This document shows positions 1 to 6,033 of a stretch of DNA of 6,289 bases, one piece after another (the stretch's first letter is position 1; every line of letters begins with the position of its first letter). The stretch is taken from the NCBI GenBank assembly GCA_039182515.1, contig JBCDCE010000094.1, positions 1-6,289 on the forward strand, read 5' to 3'. This stretch comes from JBCDCE01 sp039182515 (GTDB taxonomy: Bacteria > Pseudomonadota > Alphaproteobacteria > Rhodobacterales > Rhodobacteraceae). Both the position numbers and the translations under genes were made by a program. Under the pieces are notes generated by a model. It was not told where the DNA came from and made no database searches. It saw only the letters and a list, made by a program, of their open reading frames with translations.

Positions 1-78
1 CGACCCCATTCCGCGCTTGATCGACAGACGCCGGACGACGCATATTGGGCAGGCTTGGAACAGCAGAAAGCAGCATGA
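1..78 (+). CDS. IS3-family transposase (OrfB), C-terminal 25 residues only
   Basis: Frame 1 reads RPHSALDRQTPDDAYWAG and ends seven residues later at a TGA at 76-78. The pattern RPHSALxxxTPxxAY is the hallmark of the extreme C-terminus of IS3-family DDE transposases (rve integrase core), where it follows the last catalytic glutamate by a short distance. In the intact protein this domain cuts and joins the element ends through a circular intermediate. The catalytic D, D and E residues lie upstream of the window, so it cannot be judged from here whether the transposase is intact. The stop is followed directly by the short IS tail and the putative right inverted repeat. A related rve-domain element outside IS3 is possible but less likely. 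Confidence 0.8.
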   Translation, partial: RPHSALDRQTPDDAYWAGLEQQKAA

Positions 79-115
79 AACCTAAACCCGATACACCTTA
101 GAAACGCTGCAAACC

Positions 116-143
116 TGTCCGAAAAGGTGGGACCACTTCTCCA
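116..143 (+). repeat. Putative right terminal inverted repeat of the IS3 element
   Basis: The segment lies 38 bases beyond the transposase stop and ends in CA. Its inward-reading strand begins TGGAGAAGTGGTCCC, and IS3-family ends begin TG. Position, length (about 28 bases) and terminal dinucleotide all fit. The matching left repeat is not in the window, so pairing cannot be verified. Confidence 0.45.
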
Positions 144-185
144 ACCCCGCAAATAACGCCCGCCCCACAAGTCGCGCGCCAAACG

Positions 186-782
186 TTGAGCGATGCACAG
201 ATTTCCCGGAATTTTGCGATCGTAAAAAATCGCATGGAACCCGTCATGGAACGGATTTGTCGACAAGGGACCAAAGGCCTCAATTGTGATTTTGCAATTG
301 GCATTGACCCAGATCCCAAGGCCCCTGCCAACGCGTTTCAAACACTGTCCAAACAAGGCCAACCGTTGATTATCTTCACGCAAGCCTTGCTCAAACGCAT
401 GAGCAATATTGATGAATTGGCGTTTGTCATGGGGCACGAAGGTGCGCATCACATTGCAAATCACATCGGTCGCCAAAAAACTGCAGCCCGTACAGGCTCC
501 ATTTTGTTGGGGCAAATCGCAGCTGCGGTTGGTGCCGGGGGCGCAGGTGTGGCCGCTGCTGAAAACATCGGAGCCACGGTTGGCGCTCGCAGCTTTTCAA
601 AAGAGTTTGAGCTCGAGGCAGACCGTCTCGGAACACGGATCACGGCGCAAGCCGGGTTCGATCCTCTGCGCGGAGCGCTGTTCTTCAATCAGATCCCAGA
701 TCCTGGTGATCGGTTTTTAGGGACCCATCCACCCAATGCAGCGCGGATCCAAGCAGTTCGCGAAACAGCTGCGTCCCTCTAA
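186..782 (+). CDS. M48-family zinc metallopeptidase, 5' end probably removed by IS insertion
   Basis: Encodes a compact M48 peptidase. Counting from the TTG at 186, the zinc-binding HExxH motif is HEGAH at residues 84-88, with E85 as catalytic base. The third-ligand motif ExxxD is E142 to D146 (ELEAD), and a GTHPP motif at 179-183 matches the conserved HP(P/S) region. An Ala/Gly-rich hydrophobic stretch (about 105-125) lies between them. Relatives are envelope proteases with a signal peptide or lipoprotein signal, related to LoiP/BepA-type quality-control peptidases. Here no signal is present. The frame is open only back to a TAG at 99-101, inside the IS tail. Between that stop and 186 there is no ATG, GTG or TTG. 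The TTG at 186 has no Shine-Dalgarno sequence. Residues encoded from 144 (TPQITPAPQVARQT) look like the Pro/Thr linker that follows a lipobox. I infer a truncated, probably non-functional gene. It ends 30 bases from the stop of convergent rimO. Confidence 0.8.
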   Translation: MSDAQISRNFAIVKNRMEPVMERICRQGTKGLNCDFAIGIDPDPKAPANAFQTLSKQGQPLIIFTQALLKRMSNIDELAFVMGHEGAHHIANHIGRQKTAARTGSILLGQIAAAVGAGGAGVAAAENIGATVGARSFSKEFELEADRLGTRITAQAGFDPLRGALFFNQIPDPGDRFLGTHPPNAARIQAVRETAASL

Positions 783-812
783 GCGCCGCTTTATCGAACG
801 CGTAACGGTGCT

Positions 813-2192
813 CTAATACGTGGAAAGGCGTCGTCCCCAGAGGTCATATTCAGACGCTTCTTCAACTTCCACACTCAAAATTTGGCCGGGTTTGAGATCT
901 TCAAAGTTCTCATCGATAAAGAGGTTGCCATCAATCTCTGGAGCATCTGCTTTTGTGCGACAGGTGGCCGCTTCATCGTCGACCTCATCAACGATAACCT
1001 CAAGGATTTGGCCGACCTTGGCGGCCAGTTTTGCCGCTGAGATCGCCTGTGCCTTTTGCATGAAGCGCTCCCACCGATCCTGTTTAATCGCATCAGGAAC
1101 ATGATCAGGCAGTGCGTTTGCCCGCGCGCCAGCAACGTTTTCATATTGAAAACATCCCACCCGGTCGAGCTGCGCCTCATCGAGCCAGTCTAAAAGTGTT
1201 TGGAACTCTTCTTCCGTTTCGCCGGGATAGCCAACAATAAAGGTCGATCTGAGCGTGATTTCCGGGCACATTTCGCGCCAGGCCGCAATCTCGTCTAGGG
1301 TCTTTGTGCTGCTGGCAGGGCGTGCCATGCGTTTGAGTGTGTCGGGATGCGCGTGTTGAAACGGAATATCGAGATACGGCAATACCCCGCTGTCGCGCAT
1401 AACCGGCACCAGCTTCCTGACATGCGGATAGGGATACACATAGTGCAAGCGCACCCAAGCTCCTAGGGCGCCTAAATCGCGTGCTAAATCCGTAATGTGT
1501 GCCCTATGGCCACGGTCTTCCGCATGCTTGATATCAACCCCATAGGCAGAGGTGTCTTGGCTGATGACCAGTAGCTCTTTTACGCCAGCTTCAACCAGCT
1601 TTCGCGCTTCGCGGACAACCGCATGCGCGGGACGCGACGCCAGCTTGCCCCGCATATCCGGAATTATGCAAAACTTACACTTGTGGTTGCAGCCTTCTGA
1701 GATCTTCAAATAGCTAAAGTGTCGCGGGGTGAGACGCACACCGCTGGCGGGCAAAAGATCGATAAAGGGGTTAGGACGCGGGGGCACAGCCGTATGAACC
1801 GCATCCAAGACCTGTTCATATTGATGTGGGCCCGTTACGGCCAAGACCTGGGGGTGTGCGCCCGTGATATAATCAGGCTCTGCACCTAGGCAGCCGGTAA
1901 CAATCACACGACCATTTGCATTCAAAGCTTCGCCGATTGCATCCAGGCTTTCAGCCTTTGCGCTGTCGAGAAAGCCACAGGTATTGACGATTACTGCGTC
2001 GGCGCCCGCGTAATTGGGCGAGACCGCATATCCTTCAGCGCGCAACCGGGTGAGGATGCGCTCGCTGTCCACCAGCGCCTTTGGGCACCCAAGCGAAACC
2101 ATACCAATCGCAGGCTGGTCCGCGCGGTTGGTTGCGTCAAAACGAGGGTCCGGCGCGCGATCAGGGCGCAGATCAGGAGGATTAGTGACCAT
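813..2192 (-). CDS. rimO: Ribosomal protein S12 methylthiotransferase RimO
   Basis: RimO is a radical-SAM enzyme with two iron-sulfur clusters. It adds a methylthio group to the conserved aspartate (D89 in E. coli) of ribosomal protein S12. The 459-residue product has the standard three-domain order. An N-terminal methylthiotransferase domain begins IGMVSLGCPKALVDSE and has cluster cysteines C36, C72 and C101. The radical-SAM domain has the CxxxCxxC motif (C168, C172, C175 in SEGCNHKCKFC). A C-terminal TRAM domain covers about residues 390-455, ending SEYDLWGRRLSTY. GCPKALVDSE and DLWGR are typical of RimO rather than MiaB. I chose the ATG at 2192 because the protein then begins MVTNPPDLRPD, resembling relatives. 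The frame stays open to a GTG at 2264, which would add 24 residues. Neither start has a strong Shine-Dalgarno sequence. All key residues are present. Confidence 0.93.
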   Translation of the reverse strand: MVTNPPDLRPDRAPDPRFDATNRADQPAIGMVSLGCPKALVDSERILTRLRAEGYAVSPNYAGADAVIVNTCGFLDSAKAESLDAIGEALNANGRVIVTGCLGAEPDYITGAHPQVLAVTGPHQYEQVLDAVHTAVPPRPNPFIDLLPASGVRLTPRHFSYLKISEGCNHKCKFCIIPDMRGKLASRPAHAVVREARKLVEAGVKELLVISQDTSAYGVDIKHAEDRGHRAHITDLARDLGALGAWVRLHYVYPYPHVRKLVPVMRDSGVLPYLDIPFQHAHPDTLKRMARPASSTKTLDEIAAWREMCPEITLRSTFIVGYPGETEEEFQTLLDWLDEAQLDRVGCFQYENVAGARANALPDHVPDAIKQDRWERFMQKAQAISAAKLAAKVGQILEVIVDEVDDEAATCRTKADAPEIDGNLFIDENFEDLKPGQILSVEVEEASEYDLWGRRLSTY

Positions 2193-2329
2193 CCATAGCC
2201 CATGTACGTGTAACACCTCAAAAGGCAAGCGCTCAGACGCAGGCAAGGTCTTGCGCACCCACACATTTATTGACGCACCCCCTGTTAATCACAGCGTAAG
2301 TCCGTAGGTGTGGGCTTAGTTGTTGGTTT

Positions 2330-2337
2330 GAGGGGAG
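2330..2337 (+). promoter_or_regulatory. Ribosome binding site that fixes the asmA-like start
   Basis: GAGGGGAG lies eight bases before the ATG at 2346, an ideal Shine-Dalgarno spacing. It favours that ATG over the in-frame GTG at 2310, which has no such sequence and would place 12 extra residues before the membrane anchor. Confidence 0.75.
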
Positions 2338-2345
2338 ACCGGGTA

Positions 2346-4313
2346 ATGCGCTATATCAAGCGGGTTTTGGCGCTCATTGCAATCTTGATCGCAGTGCCAG
2401 TCGCGGCGCTTTGGATCATTCCCGAAGATCGGATATTGTCGGCACTCGAGAGCCGCGTAGAAGCCGCCACCGGTCGCGCTGTTCGCTTCGAAGGGGGTGT
2501 TTCGCCATCGCTTTATCCTCAGCTTGGCCTGACGACAGGACCAGTTGAGATCGAAAACGCCTCTTGGTCAGACGCGGGCCCGATCTTGCGTGCAGAAAAG
2601 CTGCATGTTGCCTTGGATCCAATTGCACTTCTGAGGGGTAAAATCGCAATTGAGGATGTCAGTGCAGATACGCCCCAAGTGATTTTGGAAACGGCCGAAG
2701 ATGGCGCCGTGAATTGGGATTTTTTCACCAATCAGAGCGAAGCCAGGCAAGACAGCACGCCTCAAGCACAAAAGGAAACAGATGCGGAACCACTCAATAT
2801 TTCGCTTCGCAATTTATCCCTGACTGACGCTGCCATTCGATTTGTTGATCGTCAAAACGGTCAAACAGTGGAAATTCTCGATCTTGATGTGTCCGTACAA
2901 GCCCCGGATGCGCAGGGACCAACGGACTTTTCTATTACCTTTACAAGAGGCCAAGGCCCGATTGTCTTGAGCGGGCAATTGGGGCGCACCGAGACGTTTC
3001 TTTTGGGGAATGAAAGCCCTGTAACAGCGCAAATGACCGCCGCTGGCTCAACCTTGAGCTTTAGCGGAAGCGCAACGCTCTCAGGCGTGGCGTCCGGTGA
3101 AATTTCGGCTGATATACGCGAAACTAAGAGTTTACTCACGGCAATCGGCCTTCCCGGCGTCGACATTCCGGCGGGCTTTGGCCGAAAAGGGACCCTGTCT
3201 GCAACGCTCAACTACGGCCCTGAAGCGCGCGCGGAGCTTGGGAACATCAGCGCAAAGCTGGACGAAACAATTCTCACCGGCGCTTTGGCCGCGGATTTCG
3301 CGGGAACGCCTACCATCACAGGTGCAATCGCAAGTCCCAATATTGACCTGACGTCCCTTGCGTCGTCTTCAGACACGCCAAGCGAAAGCAGCTCCAGAAA
3401 CACGGCATCAGGCTGGCCGACAACACCCATTGATGCCAGCGCTCTTTCAGCGCTCAACGCGGATATTCTTTTTTCGGCCGAGCGCTTTGCTGTGCCAGGC
3501 GTCGCGCTAAGCGGGCTTGAAAGCCAACTGACAATTGATAATGCTCGCGCCGTTTTGAACCTAACCCAAGCGCAGGGATTTGGCGGCCAATTTTCTGGAA
3601 AAGTTATTGCAAACAATCGATCCGGATTTTCCAGCAGTGCAAGCTTCACAGCGCGTGCTGTACAATTGGAAACGCTTTTGGATCAAACCATCGGCTATGA
3701 CCGGCTTGTTGGCAGTGCAGATGCGGAGTTTTCCGTGCTCGGATCTGGGGCGAGCATTGATCGTCTTATGCGGTCTTTGCGCGGAGAGGGTCGGCTCTCT
3801 GTTCCTAGTGGGGAATTGATTGGGGTGGCCATAGCGGACTTGATTTTGAACCAAGGCGAGGGAGGCGGCCGAACCGTCTTTTCAGAGCTTGGGGCCAGCT
3901 TTCAAATCCAAGACGGGGTTCTTTCCAACTCAGATTTAAAGGCCAACCTGCCCGCCGCTCAGCTGGCAGGACAAGGGAAGGTTGATATCGGTGATCAGGC
4001 TTTAGACTACACCCTGACCCCACGATTGTCAGAAGCGAGACAAGGCAATGATCTGGTGTTTCCCGTAATAATCACGGGGTCCTGGTCTTCTCCAAAAATT
4101 CGGCCAGATCTGGAAGCGGCGATTGCCGAGAGCTTTCAATCAGAGATTGAGGAACAGAAAAAAGCACTTGAGTCGCGCGCCAAAAATGCTGTCGCCAAAG
4201 AGGTACAAAAACAGCTTGGCGTTGAGGCTACTGAAGGCCAATCCATTGAAGATGCAGTCACCGACAAACTTAAGAATGACGTCATTAAAGGGCTTGGAGA
4301 TCTCTTCAAATAG
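2346..4313 (+). CDS. AsmA family protein (envelope, single N-terminal membrane anchor)
   Basis: The 655-residue product starts with a short basic stretch (MRYIKR) and a transmembrane helix at about residues 7-25. An AsmA N-terminal domain follows (ESRVEAATGRAVRFEG at 35-50, then PVEIENASWSD). The middle is long, beta-rich and low in cysteine, with a Ser-rich linker near 339-356. The AsmA C-terminal region includes LRGEGRLSVPSGELIGVAIA (478-497) and ends in a barrel-like segment, GNDLVFPVIITGSWSSPKIRPD (567-588). AsmA-like proteins are inner-membrane anchored, extend into the periplasm, and are linked to outer-membrane assembly and, in the wider family, phospholipid transport. Length is close to E. 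coli AsmA (about 617). The last 67 residues form an extra charged, probably helical tail rich in Lys, Glu and Ala. The gene is transcribed away from rimO and stands alone. Its exact role in this organism is not known from sequence. Confidence 0.88.
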   Translation: MRYIKRVLALIAILIAVPVAALWIIPEDRILSALESRVEAATGRAVRFEGGVSPSLYPQLGLTTGPVEIENASWSDAGPILRAEKLHVALDPIALLRGKIAIEDVSADTPQVILETAEDGAVNWDFFTNQSEARQDSTPQAQKETDAEPLNISLRNLSLTDAAIRFVDRQNGQTVEILDLDVSVQAPDAQGPTDFSITFTRGQGPIVLSGQLGRTETFLLGNESPVTAQMTAAGSTLSFSGSATLSGVASGEISADIRETKSLLTAIGLPGVDIPAGFGRKGTLSATLNYGPEARAELGNISAKLDETILTGALAADFAGTPTITGAIASPNIDLTSLASSSDTPSESSSRNTASGWPTTPIDASALSALNADILFSAERFAVPGVALSGLESQLTIDNARAVLNLTQAQGFGGQFSGKVIANNRSGFSSSASFTARAVQLETLLDQTIGYDRLVGSADAEFSVLGSGASIDRLMRSLRGEGRLSVPSGELIGVAIADLILNQGEGGGRTVFSELGASFQIQDGVLSNSDLKANLPAAQLAGQGKVDIGDQALDYTLTPRLSEARQGNDLVFPVIITGSWSSPKIRPDLEAAIAESFQSEIEEQKKALESRAKNAVAKEVQKQLGVEATEGQSIEDAVTDKLKNDVIKGLGDLFK

Positions 4314-4400
4314 CTGAAAATCGAGAGCAGAATCGCCGGGCCAAATGGTGTTTCGTTTTATTCACTGCACCAAACACAGATCAGAGTGTTTTTGATTTGC

Positions 4401-4431
4401 AGACAATCTTCTCATTTTTGGCCGATTGTCT
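4401..4431 (+). repeat. Perfect 8-base inverted repeat, 15-base spacer
   Basis: AGACAATC (4401-4408) is exactly repeated inverted as GATTGTCT (4424-4431). The right arm runs into TTTTCTC, so it could act as a weak intrinsic terminator for the AsmA-family gene 88 bases upstream. The stem is AT-rich and the loop long, which argues against that. Centred about 89 bases before the predicted start of the sigma-54-like promoter, it could instead be a binding site for an enhancer-binding activator. The repeat is seen; both functions are inference. Confidence 0.45.
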
Positions 4432-4461
4432 TTTCTCAGTCATGCATAGCGCTGAATATCT

Positions 4462-4483
4462 GACCAAATTAGGTATTTTGGTC
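4462..4483. repeat. Operator-like dyad GACCAAA-N8-TTTGGTC
   Basis: GACCAAA (4462-4468) and TTTGGTC (4477-4483) form a perfect 7-base palindrome with an 8-base centre, the size of a typical dimeric regulator site. Its right arm overlaps the GG of the sigma-54-like element, so a bound protein would interfere with polymerase. No specific regulator family is recognised. Confidence 0.4.
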
Positions 4484-4494
4484 GGGATTTTGCA
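4478..4494 (+). promoter_or_regulatory. Candidate sigma-54 (RpoN) -24/-12 promoter for the VPLPA-CTERM gene
   Basis: The sequence TTGGTCGGGATTTTGCA matches the sigma-54 consensus YTGGCACG-N4-TTGCW at TTGG and at all five bases of TTGCA, with the required ten bases between GG (4480-4481) and GC (4492-4493). The CAC part of the -24 element is not matched. Transcription would begin near 4505, leaving a leader of about 59 bases. PEP-CTERM genes in other proteobacteria are known to be controlled by sigma-54 with the PrsK/PrsR pair, which makes the match more plausible. It is still a single-site match. Confidence 0.4.
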
Positions 4495-4563
4495 CAATGT
4501 GGTTCAAATAAGGCAGATTTTTGGTATTAAAGGGGCAAAGCCGCGGTGGGCGGTGGGTGAGTA

Positions 4564-5298
4564 ATGGTGGGCCAAATGAAAACGATCGTTGTCGCAGCTT
4601 TATTTGGGGTATGTGCCGGAGGTGCCTCCGCGTCGACAGTAAACTCTGTTGATTTCGAAAACGCTGGCGTTGGTAAGTTCATCAATACAATCTATGCAGA
4701 CGGGGTGAAGATCGGCATTCGGTCCAGATCGCGAGCGATCCCGGGCCGCGCATCCTTTACCAATTCGGCGCGTATTTTTGACACCGACAACCCCACCGGC
4801 GGCGACACGGATCTCGGGTCTCCGTTTTATAAAGACGTCAGTGCAGGGTTCGATGGATCCGGAGCTAATCCGAGCCGCGTCTTGAAGCCTGGTAAGGTCA
4901 TCATTCTCTCTGAAAATGAGGGCAAAAACTCGGTTGTCGATGACAACGCGACCGGCGGTTTTATCACTTTCGATTTTGGCGGCCTGGTTAATATCACACG
5001 CCTAACGCTTTTGGATGACGCAAACATTAAAGTGTCATCGGAAAAGGGTATGGTGAGAGCCAACGTGCGCAATGACAACGAATATAAGCATATTCGACTG
5101 AGCAACTCGTCCCAGTTCAAAGGCGTTCGGTATCTCACCATTTCGACCGTCGACAGCTTCGCCTTAGACGATATCCGCTTCGAGAAGATCGCAGGACAGA
5201 ATTACGAAGTGCCCGTGCCTGCGGCTCTCCCTTTGCTGGGGGGTGCGCTTTTCGGTCTCGGCCTCATGCGCACAAAGCGCAAAGAGCGCCAGGTCTAG
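4564..5298 (+). CDS. VPLPA-CTERM sorting domain protein (exosortase substrate), function unknown
   Basis: The 244-residue product has an N-terminal signal peptide (MKTIVVAALFGVCAGGASA, likely cleavage after ASA near residue 23). At the C-terminus it carries the tripartite sorting signal: VPVPA (216-220), a hydrophobic helix ALPLLGGALFGLGLM, and a basic tail RTKRKERQV. This is the VPLPA-CTERM class, thought to be processed and anchored by exosortase D (XrtD). The mature body is beta-rich, with FDTDNPTGGDTDLGSP at 72-87, a motif recurring in secreted PEP-CTERM-type proteins. Later come ILSENEG and a DDNATGGFITFDFGG segment. The Asp/Asn-rich loops might bind calcium, but that is inference. ATG at 4564 has GGTGGG six bases upstream. 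An in-frame ATG at 4576 is a good alternative and gives a more typical signal peptide. No exosortase or glycan-synthesis gene is in the window. A surface or matrix role is likely; no enzyme motif is seen. Confidence 0.85.
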   Translation: MVGQMKTIVVAALFGVCAGGASASTVNSVDFENAGVGKFINTIYADGVKIGIRSRSRAIPGRASFTNSARIFDTDNPTGGDTDLGSPFYKDVSAGFDGSGANPSRVLKPGKVIILSENEGKNSVVDDNATGGFITFDFGGLVNITRLTLLDDANIKVSSEKGMVRANVRNDNEYKHIRLSNSSQFKGVRYLTISTVDSFALDDIRFEKIAGQNYEVPVPAALPLLGGALFGLGLMRTKRKERQV

Positions 5299-5329
5299 GC
5301 GAAACGCAGCACTCCGTTTTCAAGCATTG

Positions 5330-5361
5330 GCGCCGTACGTTCCGTGCGGCGCTATTCTTTT
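5330..5361 (+). terminator. Intrinsic terminator after the VPLPA-CTERM gene
   Basis: GCGCCGTACG (5330-5339) pairs with CGTGCGGCGC (5343-5352) over ten positions, with one G-T wobble and a TTC loop, followed by TATTCTTTT. It is GC-rich at the base, has a T-rich tail, and lies 31 bases after the stop. It separates this gene from the nitroreductase unit. Confidence 0.85.
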
Positions 5362-5378
5362 GGGTAGATCTGTATGTT

Positions 5379-5406
5379 TTGACACCCTTGCATCTACGGC
5401 TCTCAA
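5379..5406 (+). promoter_or_regulatory. Candidate sigma-70 promoter for the nitroreductase-EI24 unit
   Basis: A perfect -35 box TTGACA (5379-5384) lies just after the terminator. A weak -10 (TCTCAA, 5401-5406) follows at 16-base spacing. In alphaproteobacteria the -35 is often the better conserved half. The location suits a promoter for the downstream pair, but the -10 is poor. Confidence 0.4.
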
Positions 5407-5454
5407 CCATGATCTAGAAAAGCATCGACATGCCATTGGAAGGAATTTGCACCC

Positions 5455-6033
5455 GTGCCTGATCGCAATGACGCCGCTCTCGACTTTTTGCTGACCAGAC
5501 GGTCCCGCCCCGCCAAAACGCTGCAATTGCCCATCCCCAGCGATCCCGATCTCATGACTTTGCTGAGAGCCGCCGCGCGCACGCCCGATCATGGAAAGTT
5601 GGAGCCTTGGCGATTTCTGGTTTTGCGGCGAGACGCGCTTTTACGGCTCGGGGGCGCGGTATCTGAGCATGGTGCCAAGATCGGCATGGACCAAGAGAAA
5701 ATTGATAAAGCAGCTCAACAATTTAATACAGCGCATCTGGCCGTGGCCGTTGTTGCAAGCCCAAAAGCCTCAGAAAAGATCCCAGCCCTGGAGCAAACCT
5801 ACTCTGCGGGTGCAGCTTGCTTAGCTCTTTTAAATGCGGCGCTCGCGGCAGGCTGGGGGGCCAATTGGTTGAGTGGTTGGGCAAGCCACGACCCAAATTT
5901 TGTACAAACGCACCTGGGTCTCGCACCACACGAGCGCGTGGCGGGCTTTATCCACCTAGGAACAGAAAGCAACGCTCCACCCGAGCGACCACGCCCTGAT
6001 CTGGATACAATTATAACCTGGATCGCAAAATGA
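5455..6033 (+). CDS. Nitroreductase family protein, YdjA-like FMN oxidoreductase
   Basis: The 192-residue product matches the small single-domain nitroreductase type of E. coli YdjA: LLTRRSRPAKTL near the N-terminus (12-23), LRAAARTPDHGKLEPWRFLV (37-56), EQTYSAGAACLALLNAAL (113-130), then GWGANWLSG and VAGFIHLGT (162-170). In this family RRS and the PDHGxLxPWxF segment contribute to FMN binding in a homodimer. Members transfer hydride from NAD(P)H to nitro compounds or quinones, but the physiological substrate is usually unknown and cannot be told here. The start is GTG at 5455, preceded by GGAAGGA about ten bases upstream; the nearby ATG at 5430 is out of frame. Length is normal (YdjA about 183). 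It overlaps the next gene by four bases, so the two are probably one transcript. Confidence 0.9.
   Translation: MPDRNDAALDFLLTRRSRPAKTLQLPIPSDPDLMTLLRAAARTPDHGKLEPWRFLVLRRDALLRLGGAVSEHGAKIGMDQEKIDKAAQQFNTAHLAVAVVASPKASEKIPALEQTYSAGAACLALLNAALAAGWGANWLSGWASHDPNFVQTHLGLAPHERVAGFIHLGTESNAPPERPRPDLDTIITWIAK

Larger units (their letters stand above)
1..143 (+). mobile_element. Right-hand end of an IS3-family insertion sequence (partial)
   Basis: The first 78 bases encode the C-terminus of an IS3-type transposase, and the rest of the element lies left of the window. After the transposase stop there are about 65 noncoding bases. They include TGTCCGAAAAGGTGGGACCA starting at 116, running on to ...CTTCTCCA. 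Read inward from the right this begins TGGAGAAGTGGTCCC, which fits the TG...CA rule for IS3-family termini. The outer boundary is therefore placed near 143. The transposase tail is seen directly. The exact boundary is inferred, because the left terminus and the target duplication are outside the window. From 144 onward the sequence reads in frame into the M48 peptidase, consistent with host DNA resuming there. Confidence 0.65.
4314..4563. other. Intergenic control region between the AsmA gene and the VPLPA-CTERM gene
   Basis: These 250 bases hold no credible ORF and are more AT-rich than the flanking genes. They contain a weak hairpin (AAACAC/GTGTTT, 4372-4391), a perfect 8-base inverted repeat (4401-4431), a 7-base dyad (4462-4483), a sigma-54-like element (4478-4494) and a TATTAA (4525-4530) that could be a poor sigma-70 -10 box without a good -35. 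No tRNA or known riboswitch is recognisable. Confidence 0.6.

Noticed and set aside
783..812. Possible bidirectional terminator between the convergent M48 gene and rimO (AGCGCCG ... CGGTGCT)
   Set aside because: The arms mismatch at one position, the loop is long, and there is no T-run on either strand.
2270..2299. Sigma-70 promoter for the AsmA-family gene based on TTGACG
   Set aside because: The -35 is good, but nothing resembling a -10 box occurs at 16-18 bases spacing, so it is not listed as a feature.
3212..3649. A 145-codon open frame on the minus strand
   Set aside because: It lies wholly inside the AsmA-family gene, has no ribosome binding site, and its composition is that expected from the antisense of GC-biased codons. 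It resembles no family.
4372..4391. Hairpin AAACAC/GTGTTT followed by Ts after the AsmA-family gene
   Set aside because: The stem is only six pairs, mostly A-T, and the T-run is part of the stem; it is too weak to call a terminator.
4827..5141. A 104-codon open frame on the minus strand
   Set aside because: It is antisense to the VPLPA-CTERM gene, whose signal peptide and sorting motif show the plus strand to be coding.
5364..5416. Inverted hexamers GTAGAT/ATCTAC and TAGATC/GATCTA around the TTGACA box
   Set aside because: Six-base arms with 22- and 40-base gaps are expected by chance, and they have no shared symmetry with the promoter.
5243..5494. An 83-codon plus-strand open frame bridging the VPLPA-CTERM gene and the nitroreductase
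   Set aside because: It overlaps both real genes, runs through the strong terminator at 5330-5361, and has no recognisable sequence features.
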